Positions 34,160 through 45,578 of a stretch of 64,000 nt of DNA are shown here, piece by piece. The position numbers and the translations under genes were made by a program. The DNA is from Tricholoma matsutake (lineage: Eukaryota > Basidiomycota > Agaricomycetes > Agaricales > Tricholomataceae). Below the pieces are notes generated by a model. The model saw nothing but the letters and a program-made list of their open reading frames with translations, searched no databases and had not been told where the DNA came from. Position 1 is the first letter of the stretch. The number at the start of each line of letters is the position of its first letter. The stretch covers positions 9,610,001 to 9,674,000 of the forward strand of contig AP026541.1 of assembly GCA_026075535.2 (NCBI GenBank), written 5' to 3'.

Positions 34160-35665
34160 TCACTTTTGGCATTTGGCTAGCTGGGATGGCCATTGTACAC
34201 CCTGGACTTCAAGGTATCTGGCCAACGCTTCAAGCTCTTTGCAAGAACTCAATGGTTCCCAGGTAGTGTCACCTAATGACCACCGAACTTCAAGCTCAAG
34301 TTTTTTTTCTTTTCCCCATCCATGTCCAATTAATTTGTCCACAAACCACTCTTGGTCATCCAGCGTTCCAAAGTCATATGGTTCTGGGTGGACTCTATTT
34401 GGAAACATAGAGTCGTTGTTTGGGTGGTAGGGTCATAGCAGTGATATGTGAAATGAGGGTATGAGTCGCTGGGCTTGCAATGCTGTAGGTAGTTCCAACG
34501 TGTATGTAGATGTTTCATGTTTCACCTCGAGAATCTTGTATGGTCCAATGAACTTTGGACAAAGCTTGTGTGCTCATCCAGACAGTAAGTTGAGGTTTTT
34601 TGTAGATAGGAATACCAATCCCCCTTTGGTGATCTTCGGTTCCTTTGTTTGATGGTTGTTTGCATGGTACATTTGGAATACCCGAGCTTCAATGATAGCA
34701 TCGTGAGCATTGGCAAGATTCTGTAAAGCTTGCCTCATGAATTCTTTTATTCCCTTAGGGATAGTGTTGTCTGATCGAACCTTGTGTATCATGGATGGCA
34801 TATACCCATTGTTGAGTTCAAACGGTGCATATTTGGTGGTTCCAGATATGCTAGAGTTGATGGCGAACTCTGTGAGATCAACTCTATCTGTCCAGTCCTT
34901 CTGATCATTGTGGATGATCGTATGAAATATTTGCCTGATGTTTCGATTGGCACACTCGGTCTGACCATCCGTTTGCGGATGATACAAGGTGGACATTAGT
35001 AGTTTGGTTCCTAGCATTTTGTGGAGCTTGCGCCACCATTTCTATGTAAACTTTGTGTCCCTGTTGCTTATGATTGAACTTGGTAGGCCATGCAAGTGTA
35101 CAATTTCCTGTCGGTATATCCATGATAGATCAGATGCTTTCATCTTGGTGTGTACTGGGATAAGGTGGACCATGCTAGTCATTCAGCATATAATCACCCA
35201 GAGGTAATTAAAGCCTTTTGATTCTGGGAATGGTCCTACGAAGTCCATTCCAATAGAATTCCATGGTTTGATTGGTATTGGTAAGGGGTGGAGCTTTCCA
35301 AATGGTTTTGCATTGGATCCCTTTGCACATTGACAGAGTTCACAGGTCCGACAGAACTCGTGGGTGTCCTTGTTCATAAGAGGCCACCAGTACCATCATC
35401 AGATGTACTCGTTTGTCCATTGATCTCCAAAGTGCCCAAGGATGGTGTGTGCTTGGTCCAGTACCTGTGTAATTGTACCTCGGTTGTGGGGGACGCATAC
35501 AACTTCGACAGATTGTTGGTTTTTTTGCCAGATGAGGTCATCCTTGACCTCAAAGTTGGTGTATTCACTGGGTTTGTTTAGGATAAGTGCAAATAACTTA
35601 TCATCTTTGTAGCGGGATTGGATTTGTTTGATGAATTTTGTTCCCCCATGTTGTCGGTGTAGCAT
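34160..35665 (-). pseudogene. pol: Element 2 integrase and chromodomain
   Basis: The zinc domain shows HxxxGHFG and CRTCELCQ, and the core has GMDFVGPFP, then YHPQTDGQTECANRN with the catalytic Glu. The C-terminus is an EWFVDKLIGHGW chromodomain with VRWSLGDTTWEP at about 34230-34340. In-frame TGAs occur at YI**WYWWP, IC*MTS, SG*AHK and LL*PYH; all four spots hold Arg in related elements I know. There is a frameshift near 35601. Integrase joins element DNA to chromosomes; the chromodomain would read histone marks to choose the site. Confidence 0.85.
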
Positions 35666-35921
35666 TTGATGTTTGTTCGAAGAGCATTTCGGCTAAGGTG
35701 ATATCATCACCATAGGATGATGGAGCAGGGTTCTCAGGTATTTTTTCAGATATGGATGGGGCCTCAGCTGCATTAGACATATTATTGATTATGCTTTGAT
35801 TAGCCTTGTCCATAAGTTTGGCCTCTAAGTCATGCATTTCTTGTTGTTCTTGTAGTCATTTACTATGGCGATGTTCCATACTATGTATGGCTCGCAATTC
35901 AATTATTTTTGATGTGACTTC

Positions 35922-37728
35922 TCAATACCATTGGTCAGGCAGGTTGTCCCCAGCAGGATCGATATGAATGTCAGCTTGCATGTATTCATGAGGTTGATGA
36001 GTATCAGTTAAGGTATCGCTCTTGTAATATCGTGATAGGCAATCGGCTACCTTGTTGAGTTCACCTTTGATATAGGTGATGTCGACATCAAATTGAGAAA
36101 GATAATCTATCCATCTCCATTGTTGACCTGATAGATTTGCTTGGGTTTGAAAGAATTTGAGTGCCTTATGGTCGGTGATGATATGTATGCAGTATCCGAT
36201 GAGTTTATCTTCCCATTTTAGTAATGCTTCAAGGATTGCAAGAGTTTCCAACTCATGCACCGCGTAGTTATGCTGGGCAGCCATAAACTTTTTCAACATG
36301 AATCCGGCAGGTCGACACCTTTGCCATGTGTGTCCTTGGCCATACATTGCTCCTATACCTGATTTTGATGTGTCACAGATCAGCCATATAGGTTAGTTGC
36401 GATGTTTTGGGTTGATAGGTGCAATTATTGGGGTTTTGTAGCAGATCTGCTTAATCATATCAAAACACCATTGGTGAATTGGTTGCCAGTGGAAAGGAGT
36501 TCCATTTTGTGTCATTGCTAGTAGGGGCCCCATGTAGTATGTAATATCTGGCAGGAAGTTGGCTAGGTAATTTACCAAGCCTACAAAATGCTGGATGTTG
36601 TTGTAGTTCCATGGGGTGCGCCACTCCCAAATACGAGATAACTTGTCTGTGTCTGCATGTATGCTGTCTTTGTCGATTACATGACCGAGGCAGTCAATTC
36701 ATTCAGCATACAGCTCACACTTCGACCATTTGAGATATAATTGGTTTTTTCTGAGGCGTTCGAAGATGATACGAAGGTGGGCTTCATGTTCCTCAGGGGT
36801 GTCCAAGTAAATGAAAATGTCATCCAGGTAGACATGCAGGAATGTACCAATGACATCCCTGAAGATGGATGTCATGAGTCGTTGGAAGGTCGCTGGTGCA
36901 TTACAATCCCCTTGCTGCATGATGTTGCTGATGTAGGTTCCTGCAATTGTGGCAAATGCAGTTTTCCAGACATCTTCTTTTTGTACTTGAACCTGTTCAT
37001 ATGCATCGGATAAGTTGACTTTCAAGTGAATCCACATCTTCACGAATTATATCTTGGTCCAGTAAGGGGGTAACATCCTTAATCGTGTTGTAGTTTTGTT
37101 GTTGGGTGTCCATGACAGTTTGTAATTTTCCATCCTTCTTGCTCAGGCAGATCATTGGGGCCACTTGGTTCACAGATTGTGGTTCCCACCATCCTGCATT
37201 CACATATTGATTGATTTTCTCATGGAATTGTTCACGTAGAGAGTTTGGTACTTTTGGTAGGTGGTAATGATATCACTTGTTGTCATCGATAAGGTTAATC
37301 TCGTGGTTCACCTCTCTCCAAGGTGGTAATTGGTCTTGGGTTCCCCCTAAGATATCCGAGAATTCATCGTGCCATTGTTGTCGTAAATGTGGGTAGTCTT
37401 CTTTGGTAAGTCCCAACATCCTGGACTTGCCTTTCTGCCTATGCTGTTCCTCGTGTTGTTTTTCATGTGGGTCTGGTGGTTTCTTAGGTTTGTGGAACCT
37501 AGAACAAAGTGTCTTGAAATCCTGTTCCGAGTCAGTTTTCTGAGGGTTCAGTTGTACTGAGTCTTGCTTCTTGAGGTGATCCAACAGGCTGGTTTGTCGA
37601 TCCATGAATTCTGAAGGTTCAGATATCTCATCTTCGAGTGCTTCTCGGTACTGTTCTCCCTTCAGTAACCTAGGGTTTCTGTCGTAAGCTCTCATGGATG
37701 CTACCACAGCATTCCATTCATTTGGCAT
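35922..37728 (-). pseudogene. pol: Element 2 reverse transcriptase and RNase H
   Basis: In order: an N-terminal acidic linker (37728-37273), NAGWWEPQSVNQVAPM fingers, NLSDAYEQVQV, QQGDCNAPATFQRLM and the catalytic HVYLDDIFIY box near 36820, then VNYLANFLPD, and RNase H with YGQGxTWQ, VHELETLAILEAL, TDHKALKFF and ADCLSRYY. In-frame TGAs are at NK*YHYH and YAE*IDCLGH; one TAA lies before PIWLICD. A frameshift lies near 37030. Residues needed for polymerase and RNase H activity are otherwise present. Confidence 0.85.
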
Positions 37729-37758
37729 CCTGGGGTCATGCAGCCAGTCATGTTGCGG

Positions 37759-38061
37759 TCAAGGTATTGGTATATCCCAGAAGGAATGAGTGCTTTGACT
37801 CATTGTTGCCTTGTCTTGTTCCTCAATGATCCTTTTCTCTTTGTCCATGATCATATCCTCTACTTTTACCTTTGATGAAGTAGGTTGGCATTCCGTGACA
37901 TTAGGTTGTTCATGATTCTTTCTAGGCTTTTGCACTTTTGTTGCCAGTTTTTCCCCCTGTTGAAGAGTTTTAAACTCTTCTTCATCCATAAGGAGTGCGG
38001 GGACTCCTTCAGGTAATGTGTGTCCATTTTTCTTGTTGTCATTGTCTGGTATTTCTTCCAT
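37759..38061 (-). pseudogene. Element 2 linker between protease and reverse transcriptase
   Basis: A charged Lys/Glu/Gln-rich frame in the same reading frame as 37728-37273, separated from it by a single TGA at WDIPIP*. No catalytic motif; it looks like a flexible linker of the Pol polyprotein. Confidence 0.5.
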
Positions 38062-38082
38062 GATTGGCTTGCTACCATGTAG

Positions 38083-39191
38083 TCAGTTCTTGCATTTGTC
38101 AATGCTTCGATATCGGCATAGCCATCCATCATTATCATCCAATAGTATTTTCACAGTGGGCATTGGTTTTCCATTGATGATTACTTGTCTATTTTCAAAA
38201 TCTAGTATAACCTTGTTCTTGTGCATAAATGGTGTTCCAATTATCATATCATAGCAGTTGAAGTTCACGATATCTACATAAGTATTGTCACCTATGCCCG
38301 GGGCCTCAAGTCTAACATCCACACCATAGTTTACTGTCGCTCAGCTTCCCACAGTTCCCAACTGTAAATATGAGGATTCATCAATGGAAAAATCCAGATG
38401 TCAGCAACTTGAGCAAAGACGGGGGTCAGATCTGTTGTTATGCTTCCTGAGTCCCATAGGGTCCAGGCTTCGCATCCACCAATGGATACCAGCATGGCTA
38501 AGCATTCCTTTTCTTCAGGTCTATATTCTGGTTGAGGTCTTGCCATCTTGTCTGTGTGTAAGTGTACTTTCCGAAAGCAAACTTTGTCCATGTCTCGTGC
38601 CAGTCCATCATCATGTGGTTTAACCATTGGTATCTGTTTCATTTCCCCAATCATGCACATGTGTTCCATGTCAGACAAGTGGTCATACCAGTCATTATTG
38701 TCATATACATCGACCTTGATCATATCATCCTTATCACTCTGGTAGCCTTGGGATCCAGTGGATTGTTGGATGCTATGTTCTAGGGCTTGGTCATCCTGTT
38801 CATTGTTGCCAGTATCTTCATTGTCAACAATAGCAGTGTGGGCTGTGCATACATGTGACTTATTCCATTTTGGTTTTTTGCAATCCCTAGCATAGTGTCC
38901 TGGTTTGTCACAGTTGAAGCATATTATGTCTTCTGCTGCAGGTATAGCTGCAACCTGAGGCGCTTGATGTTTGTCATTAGGGGCCTTGGGTGTGCTATGA
39001 TTATTGTTAGTCCAGGGTTTGATATTCAACCAATTGTTGTTCATGCAGTTATTCGTGTAGAACCTAGGCCTTGGTCCACTGTTGTCTTGGTTTAAGTCTG
39101 ACCTCTTTATGAAGGTTACACCAACCTTCTTTGCCTTGTCCTCATGTTGGCTTTGGGTCTTGGGTGCTTCCGTGGTATGGGTAGCACTCAT
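38083..39191 (-). pseudogene. gag: Element 2 Gag C-terminus (zinc knuckle) and protease
   Basis: CFNCDKPGHYARDC is a perfect C-x2-C-x4-H-x4-C knuckle near 38920-38880. After an acidic linker comes AWTLWDSGSITTDLTP, a retropepsin active site (Asp-Ser-Gly) near 38460. The protease continues after an indel at about 38331 with YVDIVNFNCYDMIIGTPFM. The frame upstream (39191) is separated from capsid by one TGA at MEHYN*. The domain order knuckle then protease is normal for Ty3 elements. Confidence 0.85.
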
Positions 39192-39197
39192 TGAGTG

Positions 39198-41138
39198 TCA
39201 ATTATAGTGTTCCATGGTTTTCATAGCTGCTTCCAGTGCTTTGCCTTCAGATACAAAATCCTCGACAGTATTCGCTTCTGGCATGAGCCCGTTCTTGAGC
39301 ATTTTTGTATGCATTTCCTTAGGGAGGCCATGTAGGAAGGTGTCCATGATGTTATAGGCATCTGGGTAGACCAACATGTTCTGGGCATGATCTATGAGAG
39401 TGTCATAATATCCTTGAATGCCAAGCTTGTCTGTGTAGTGTGTGGTGGCATATGCCTCACGGGCATCTTGCATAATTATTGGGTGTGTGAATCGATTGTA
39501 CAAGCCAATAACTACATCTTCAAAAGTCCAGTGTAGTTGTGATCAATTTACATGGATAACGTGTCGAGAGTACCATTTCTTTGCCTTGCCATCCAAAAAT
39601 TTGGGTATGCAGAGCATGCGTTCCTGGTCATGGTCATCTCCTCCATACTGGATGGCTTGGAGCATCATGACCACATTGATGAGCCAGTTCTCTAAGTCCG
39701 AAAACTTAGGTGATCTGCTGTACTGGCCTACAGAGCTGGTGTCAGCTTGATGGACTTTTGTTCCTTCAGGGATTCTGAGTCAGATAGTGAGGTGTTCTTG
39801 GCACAGTTGAAGTAATCGATCATGCATCTGGTTACAGTGGTGTTCTGAGGTAGTGCACATGCCAGGGGTATGTAACCTGGCTCAATCCGTGGGTGGCATA
39901 GAGTAACCTCTATGTAGGGGCCGTCGGTTATCCTGTCAATCCGGGTCATCTCTGGCAGGGTCAAAACCTCCTCCACCATCAGGGGGTCTGCCGTCACCAC
40001 CACCTCCACCGCCGCCACTATTCCCAGCTCGACTGTAGGAGGTATGATCTCGAGTGGAGCTGCATGGGGCAGCAGGTGGATCTGGGGGTTGTCATCGACT
40101 CCCATTGTTCTGGTCCTCTGGTCTGTTGCCATCGCTGCTAGGTTTGCCAGGTGTTTGAGTTGCTCTTGCCACCCGGGTATAGCGAGGGTCCAACATATCA
40201 ATGTGATGATGTCCATTGAACATTATCCTTTGGTTGTCATATAACGAACTCCCAGCTATTTCAAGATCCTTGTTCCTGAGGTGTTGGTAGGTAATTCTGT
40301 CTTTGATAGTGTTGGCCATAGGAATTCGCACTGCTCAGGGTACTTGGATCGTAGGTCCCAATGTGTCAGAGGTTCCAGCAGCAAATGGCTGCGTAGATTC
40401 CATGTCTTCAGTGGGATCAGGCTGGTGGAAGGTCCTCGGGGATGGTGTCTTATCAAATGTAACATGTTGATGTCGAGCAGCTGCGGCGTGATGTTTACGG
40501 TAGTCATTGTTTGATTCCCTGGCTTGTTGAGGTGCATTTATGTTAGCAATGGCATTCTCGATGGCGGGGTCCATATAGGTAGAATCTGGTTGGATGTCCC
40601 ATGGTACTTGGACATCCTCGGGCTCATGTTTAAGTTGACGTTGAGGGGTCTCCGCTCATCGCTCCATGTAGTCTTCTAAATTTGTTATGGATGGAGTTGA
40701 CGTTATCGTATTCCTTTTCTTTGAGGCGACCTGTTTTGCTATAAGTGCCTTGAATATGTCAAGGTACATGTCCTTATACATCTTCAATGAGAGGTCTACC
40801 TTCTTCTTCACAAGGGTTAGGACCTCCACAGTTTGGGCATGTGTGGTGATCCTGATTTTCACGTGTAGGTGAGGGTTCGTGAATGGGCCTTCATTCCATA
40901 CCAGGCCTTCAGACCATTCAAGCATTTCCATAGGATCCTTGACCTCAATTTCACTGTCTGATACTTTGTTCCCATCTGCTTCGAGATGGGATGTCTTGAT
41001 AGTTGGTCGTAAGCATTCCGGTATATGAGGTAGGTGTGGTGTTGATGTTGAGCATCGGTGTCCGGTCTGAGCTTCTGGAGTTTTGGGGGTTTGGTGCAAA
41101 GATGCAAATGCCAGGGCCAGTGGGAAGTGCGGGGGCAT
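39198..41138 (-). pseudogene. gag: Element 2 Gag N-terminal extension and capsid
   Basis: The capsid-like retrotransposon Gag fold is visible around 39700-39198 (KFLDGKAKKWYSRHV, VVIGLYNRFTH, YLDxLxxHAQNM-like spacing, FLHGLPKEMHTKM). Upstream frames (41138-40656, 40574-40335, 40331-40092, 40216-39728) form an extended Pro/Thr-rich N-terminus broken by indels; 40656 is preceded by a putative coiled segment (LTLVKKKVDLSLKMYKDM). A Gag reaching over 1.4 kb upstream of the capsid is unusual and may include a separate leader ORF. Confidence 0.6.
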
Positions 41139-41582
41139 ATCCCTTTGAGGTTCTGAAATGAAGGGATTTGGCGTGTCGGATGTGTGCCTATCGCCTACTC
41201 ATTGTCCGGGTCCCTGTGGCTTTGGTACTTGCATAGTGGATCCGGTTGGCACTGGTATCGATGATGCTGGTGCATGCGTCATTGTGTTCAGCCCGGGTTT
41301 GGTTGCCTTTGCCTTTAGAGAGTCCACCCTGGGACTCTCGTCTATCCTCCACCCTCCTACTATGGTTCATTCAGATTGTCGAGATGTTTTTTGAGGAGTG
41401 GAAGGTGGTTGTACTCCTTCCACTTGTATTGGGGTTTGTTGAGTAGCAGTCGTGGTCATCATTTGTCCTATTGCTGACAGCTTCACGTTGCTATGTTTGG
41501 TGTCTGTAAAAAGTTGTATTTTTTTCTGAAATTTCTAACCAGTAAGCTTGTAGCTTCCAAATAGTTGGTTAGCTCAAAAAAA

Positions 41583-41764
41583 TGTAATGGGATGTTACTA
41601 GCTTGAATACTTAAGACTTACTTTTCATGGAACTGAGCAGAGACCAATCTATTTGGTAGCTAAGTGTATGTGGTGTAAGTTAATAAGTAGTTGATAAAAA
41701 TATGTATCAACAAGGTGTATACATAGTCCCCGGGGCTATGGACATGTGTAGATGTGCTGTTACA
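41583..41764 (-). repeat. Element 2 5' LTR (182 bp)
   Basis: Runs from TGTAATGGG to GCTGTTACA and is about 96% identical to the copy at 31188. At five of seven differences this copy has T where the other has C, three of them at CpG. The target duplication CAGAG follows. Confidence 0.9.
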
Positions 41765-42572
41765 CAGAGGTTTCTCATTGATCAAGAAAACTCGTAGAAG
41801 CTTAGATTGTGTAGAGGATAGATCAGATTCTTAGAACTTTTATATGAGGCGAGATGTGAAGACAATTTTCTTGCATTCCCAAGTAGAGTTTTATATGTTT
41901 TAAGAGAAACTTCCTAAAATGGTATAAGAAACATGTGTAGAACATGAGGCAAAAGATATGAGTTAGAACACGAGGCTAAAATGAGACTGGAATCTGAACA
42001 AGAAAGAGATATATCATATGATGAAGCAGTAATAAAGGGAAAGAACTAAAAGAGACTGTCCTTTGTGTATAAACCATGCTAAGTCTTGCAATAATCTGTC
42101 CAGCAGGTTCTGTACGCGATAGGGACTTGGAACAAGGCTAACCTACTTTCAGCAGGTTTGAGCACAAGTTGGAATACTCTTTGGCACATGGTATTCCACC
42201 ATTTAGATAACGAGTGTGGTGCCCAATGTCGCTCATAGTCTCTTGATGTCGATCGATAATGCTCGACAATGGTTGACAATGGTCAACAATGTTTGATCGC
42301 AGTTGCAGTTGTTCGAGGTTGATTGGGGATATTCAATGTTCATTCAGAGGGATCTTAGCGCATTTCGAGGTATTCCTAAAGTTGTGCGATGTGGTTTCTA
42401 AGTATGATTGATGTCGCTGGTGATGTTTCAACACAGTCAATATGATATCACAATCGATAGACCTGGTTGGAAGTGGTCGCACTGCTTCTGGGACATTGTA
42501 GGAGTTAGCCAATGTGATTAGAATGTGGTTGTAATGGTGAATTGGCCTTTGAGCTGAGGAGACAACCTATCA
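41765..42572 (-). repeat. Element A 3' LTR, right part
   Basis: The sequence from CAGAGGTTTCTC to GACAACCTATCA follows the copy at 59490-60276 closely, including TTATATGTTTTAA, CAGCAGGTTCTGT and TGGTATTCCACCAT. On the minus strand this is the LTR start (TGATAGGTTGTCTCC). It abuts a purine tract, so it is the 3' LTR of a minus-oriented element. Confidence 0.85.
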
Positions 42573-42587
42573 TCCTCCCCCTTACTG
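42573..42587 (-). other. Polypurine tract of element A
   Basis: On the minus strand CAGTAAGGGGGAGGA ends directly at the LTR start TGATAGG. This fixes the element orientation as minus. Confidence 0.75.
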
Positions 42588-42709
42588 AAATTCTGACCAT
42601 CCCGGTCAGTTGAGCCAAGGTAACTGGGTCATGTGACATTGTTGATTGTTGATTTAAGATGCATCATGGTTTGAACTTCTCTCTTTCCATTCAATCTCTT
42701 TCATCGATC

Positions 42710-44080
42710 ATGTCTATCCTTGCAGAGCTCGCCATTCCCATTCTCAATCACACACAATTGATGCCTGAGGCTGGCAAGGCCAAAGACCTCGACTTCAAGG
42801 TGTGGGGTCAAGACTTTTGCAAGAAATTGGTATGTCTTTCCCCTTCCTTTGTTTATGTGCTTTCTGATCTTGTTTGATAGGCTGAATATGACAATCTGAT
42901 CAGATTGTTCGATGAGGCAACGACTGTGTGCAGGCGGCATTAGACGAAGCTATAATGTTATTCATGCCCTTCGCATGTGAGGATTGGGTTTCATGGGGTG
43001 GGAAGTATCTTTTTGAGGAGTATTCAAGGACAATTGAGGAAGAGAGGCGGAAGGGGGAAGAGCAAATGGCTCAGCAAGAGGCAGCCAAGGTGAAGGCAAA
43101 ACATATCGAGGACTGATGAAATGCTCTGGCCAACGTGCATCAGGTGTTTTTGGCCAAGGTTCACGCCAAAACCATGTCGAAGGAAGAATTTTGCGATTGG
43201 ACCACCGCACTTGAGGTGCTAAATATATCTATTGATCAGAAAGAGGCCACAGAGGAACCTCTGGTCGAGGACCTACCAGTCATCGAGCAGATCATCAAGA
43301 AGAGGAAGGTGGATGAGATGGATGAGGAGGAGGAAGGTGAGGATGAACTTGATGAGGAGCCCGTGGTCGCAAAGTGGGTGTGGCTAGAGGAAGGTGATCT
43401 GATCACCTTCCATGGGCCAGTAAGTCTTTCGTTTGTGTTGATCATTGTTCAAAGTAATCAGGCTTTTGATTTTGATTTAGTGTGATTGTTGCGCAGGACT
43501 GAGGACTTCGCAAGAATGCATCATTGAGGAGGGCACACCCAAGTGCAAGCGATGCACTCAAGGGCTGCAGGGGTGCTACTGGGAGGGAGTGTCAAGGCGA
43601 GGACTCCGACGAGGCGAGTTGAGGAAAAAGGTGGGCTCCAAGTGAGCAACAAAGATTACAGGGGAGTCGACGGAGGTGTCTACTCCAAGGCATAGTAAGT
43701 AAAATTCCTTGATAACCACTGCGATTGCTAATCTGTGTGATTATTTAGTGATATGCATCTGGGCTATCCAGCCTATCAAGAATGCGGAGGCTGGGCCCTC
43801 GAAAGTTGACAAGTGCCTGAAATGAACAATGAAGGCAAAGGCAAAGTCTGCTCAGAAGGAGAAGGGGAAGGGAAAAGCAAGGGAATGAGAGGTTGAAGCC
43901 GAGATCGTGGGTTTGGTCAAGGGGCAGTCGATGGCGGTGGAGGACAAGATGATGCAGTCGGATGCAGCATGACTCCGTCGTCGATATCTCATGGAAGTGC
44001 TGGTGCAAAAAAAGCTGGAGGTGGAGGTCCTCATGGAGGAAATTGAGGTGTTGGAGAGGAAGTGGGAGGAATCCCAGTAG
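42710..44080 (+). pseudogene. Antisense spliced gene in element A: Zn-cluster/coiled-coil protein
   Basis: Four exons run against the element: 42710-42829, 42881-43419, 43481-43694 and 43749-44080, with introns of 51, 61 and 54 bp, each with GTATGT/GTAAGT donors and (T)TAG acceptors. The product (about 400 residues) has an Ala/Glu-rich helical part, an acidic DEEEEGEDELDEE stretch, a Cys block C-x2-C-x8-C-x8-C-x2-C-x6-C (CDCC...CKRC...C) at 43481-43576 resembling a fungal Zn2Cys6 cluster, a Lys-rich basic region and a C-terminal coiled coil (LVQKKLEVEVLMEEIEVLERK). Six in-frame TGAs (two at 43114-43119, then 43643 and three more) and one indel near 42930 break it; no TAA or TAG occurs before the end TAG at 44078. 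It may be a nucleic-acid-binding accessory or Gag-like protein. Confidence 0.65.
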
Positions 44081-44408
44081 AAGTTTGTTTTATTGTTTTA
44101 ATTTTATTGTTTTTGTTGTGTCTGAGCGAGATAAGTTTGAAATGAGAAATATTGCATATGCTCAAAGCCAAGAAATGTAAGATAGATGTGAAAAAAAAAC
44201 ATAGGAGAGAAAAAGAAAAAGAAAGTAAGACAGATGATTTATCAAAATGAGACATAGGGGAAAGGCTCAGAACTCCTTCACAGCTGAAAAACCCTGTCGA
44301 GGTTGCACAAACACATTTTGAATGATATCGTGACTTGTAGTAGTACACTGTTATAACATCGAGAGTTGATTTCAATATCGCAAGTAAGCAAAATAAAAGG
44401 GAAATGCT

Positions 44409-45575
44409 CTATTTGTCTTTGTCGAGGTCAGGAATACCTTCATTGATGTCTCCATCAACGTCCGATGTTGTTTGAAGTTGTTCAAGCTGACGATCATTGA
44501 TATTGAAGAAGTTCAGAGGAAGGGGAATCAATTTTTGTGCTAGATAGGGTAGAACTCAGAAAGCAGCTACTGGTTGATGAAGAACTGAACCATCGAGCTC
44601 GCAAAGAATATAAGCACCACCATAGTTTTGTGCAATAAAAATGAGTGGGCTGAGATATCAAGCTTGCATTTTTTGATTGAGGGCTTTCTTGATCTGTGTG
44701 TTTCGCATGAGTATGAGGTCACCTTTTTCAAAATTGTAGTCTCGAATCGTTTGCTTGTGAACTTCTTTGAAGCATTTTGCAGCTTCTCATTGAGTGGTGT
44801 AGACTCTAGAGTAGAGTACTTCAAGATCGGTGGAGCATTTCTGTAGTGCGATAGCGCGTTGGGCGATGAGATCAGTGGAGGAAAGTATCGAGTTGGGTGG
44901 TGGCTGTAGATATGTCGCTTCTGAGATGTCGAGAGGGATGAGTGGCTGAGAACCTGTGATCACAAAATAGGGTGAACAGCCCATTCATTTTCAAACTGTT
45001 ATGTGTTCTGCCCAAAAGACCAAGTAGGTCCCCACTGACCATCGAGTTTGATCGCCATCGACGGCCTTGTAGAGTGACTGTCATACCTCGAAGTGGGCTC
45101 ATTCAATGAGGCCATTGGTGCGAGAATTGTACCCACTTATCCAAATGTGATTGATATGATATCGCTTCACCAAGTATTTGAGAGCAGCAAGAAATGCTGG
45201 GCTGTTGTCAGTAATGATTTTGTAAAGTGAGCCCCATTGACAAATGATTTCTTTGAAGATCCCATCGCCGATGCTCTTTGCTGTTTCATCGCAAAGCATC
45301 CTGAATTCTGGCCAGTATGATATTGAACATCAACCTTGCACTATATAGCAATATCCGCCAGAAGGCGGCATGTGCATTGTATCGATGTAGACTTTTCCAA
45401 ATAGAGGGGTGGGGGTGGCAACGATTGGTGGAATAAGGAGATTTTGAGTCTGTCGTAACTGACAGTAATGGCACGTTCAGATGTACCATGCGATATCGGC
45501 TTTCAGGTTGGGCCACCAGAATCATAGGGAGACGTGAGACTTCATGGCAAAGATTATTTTGTGTCCAATATGGTC
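44409..45575 (-). pseudogene. pol: Element A integrase (Pol C-terminus), 10 TGA stops only
   Basis: A single frame of 389 codons without any indel runs from 45575 to the TAG at 44409. It carries the zinc domain (HDHIGHK...WYI*TCHYCQ), core blocks VYIDTMHMPPSGG, IITDNSPAFLAAL and HIWISGYNSRTNGLIE (the catalytic D-D-E residues are all visible), and the C-terminal FEKGDLILMRN and GGAYILCELDGS. All ten internal stops are TGA. This family of Agaricomycete integrases is familiar to me. The 5' part of Pol is missing: at 45579 another LTR begins. The gene converges on the antisense gene ending at 44080. Confidence 0.85.
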
Positions 45576-45578
45576 ATG

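Larger units (their letters stand above)
31188..41764 (-). mobile_element. Ty3/Gypsy chromovirus element 2 (10.6 kb, complete with both LTRs)
   Basis: Two 182 bp LTRs enclose Gag, protease, reverse transcriptase, RNase H, integrase and chromodomain, all on the minus strand, plus a long extra frame after integrase. The target duplication is CAGAG (31183-31187 and 41765-41769), inside the LTR of element A. The LTRs differ at seven positions; in five of these the left copy has C and the right copy T. The polypurine tract on the minus strand (AAATGGGGGTG) lies next to the left LTR. At 10.6 kb it is longer than most Ty3 elements because of an extended Gag and the extra ORF. Many in-frame TGAs make it inactive. 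Confidence 0.92.

Noticed and set aside
34710..35581. Plus-strand ORFs across element 2 Pol
   Set aside because: They mirror integrase coding on the minus strand and show no independent motifs.
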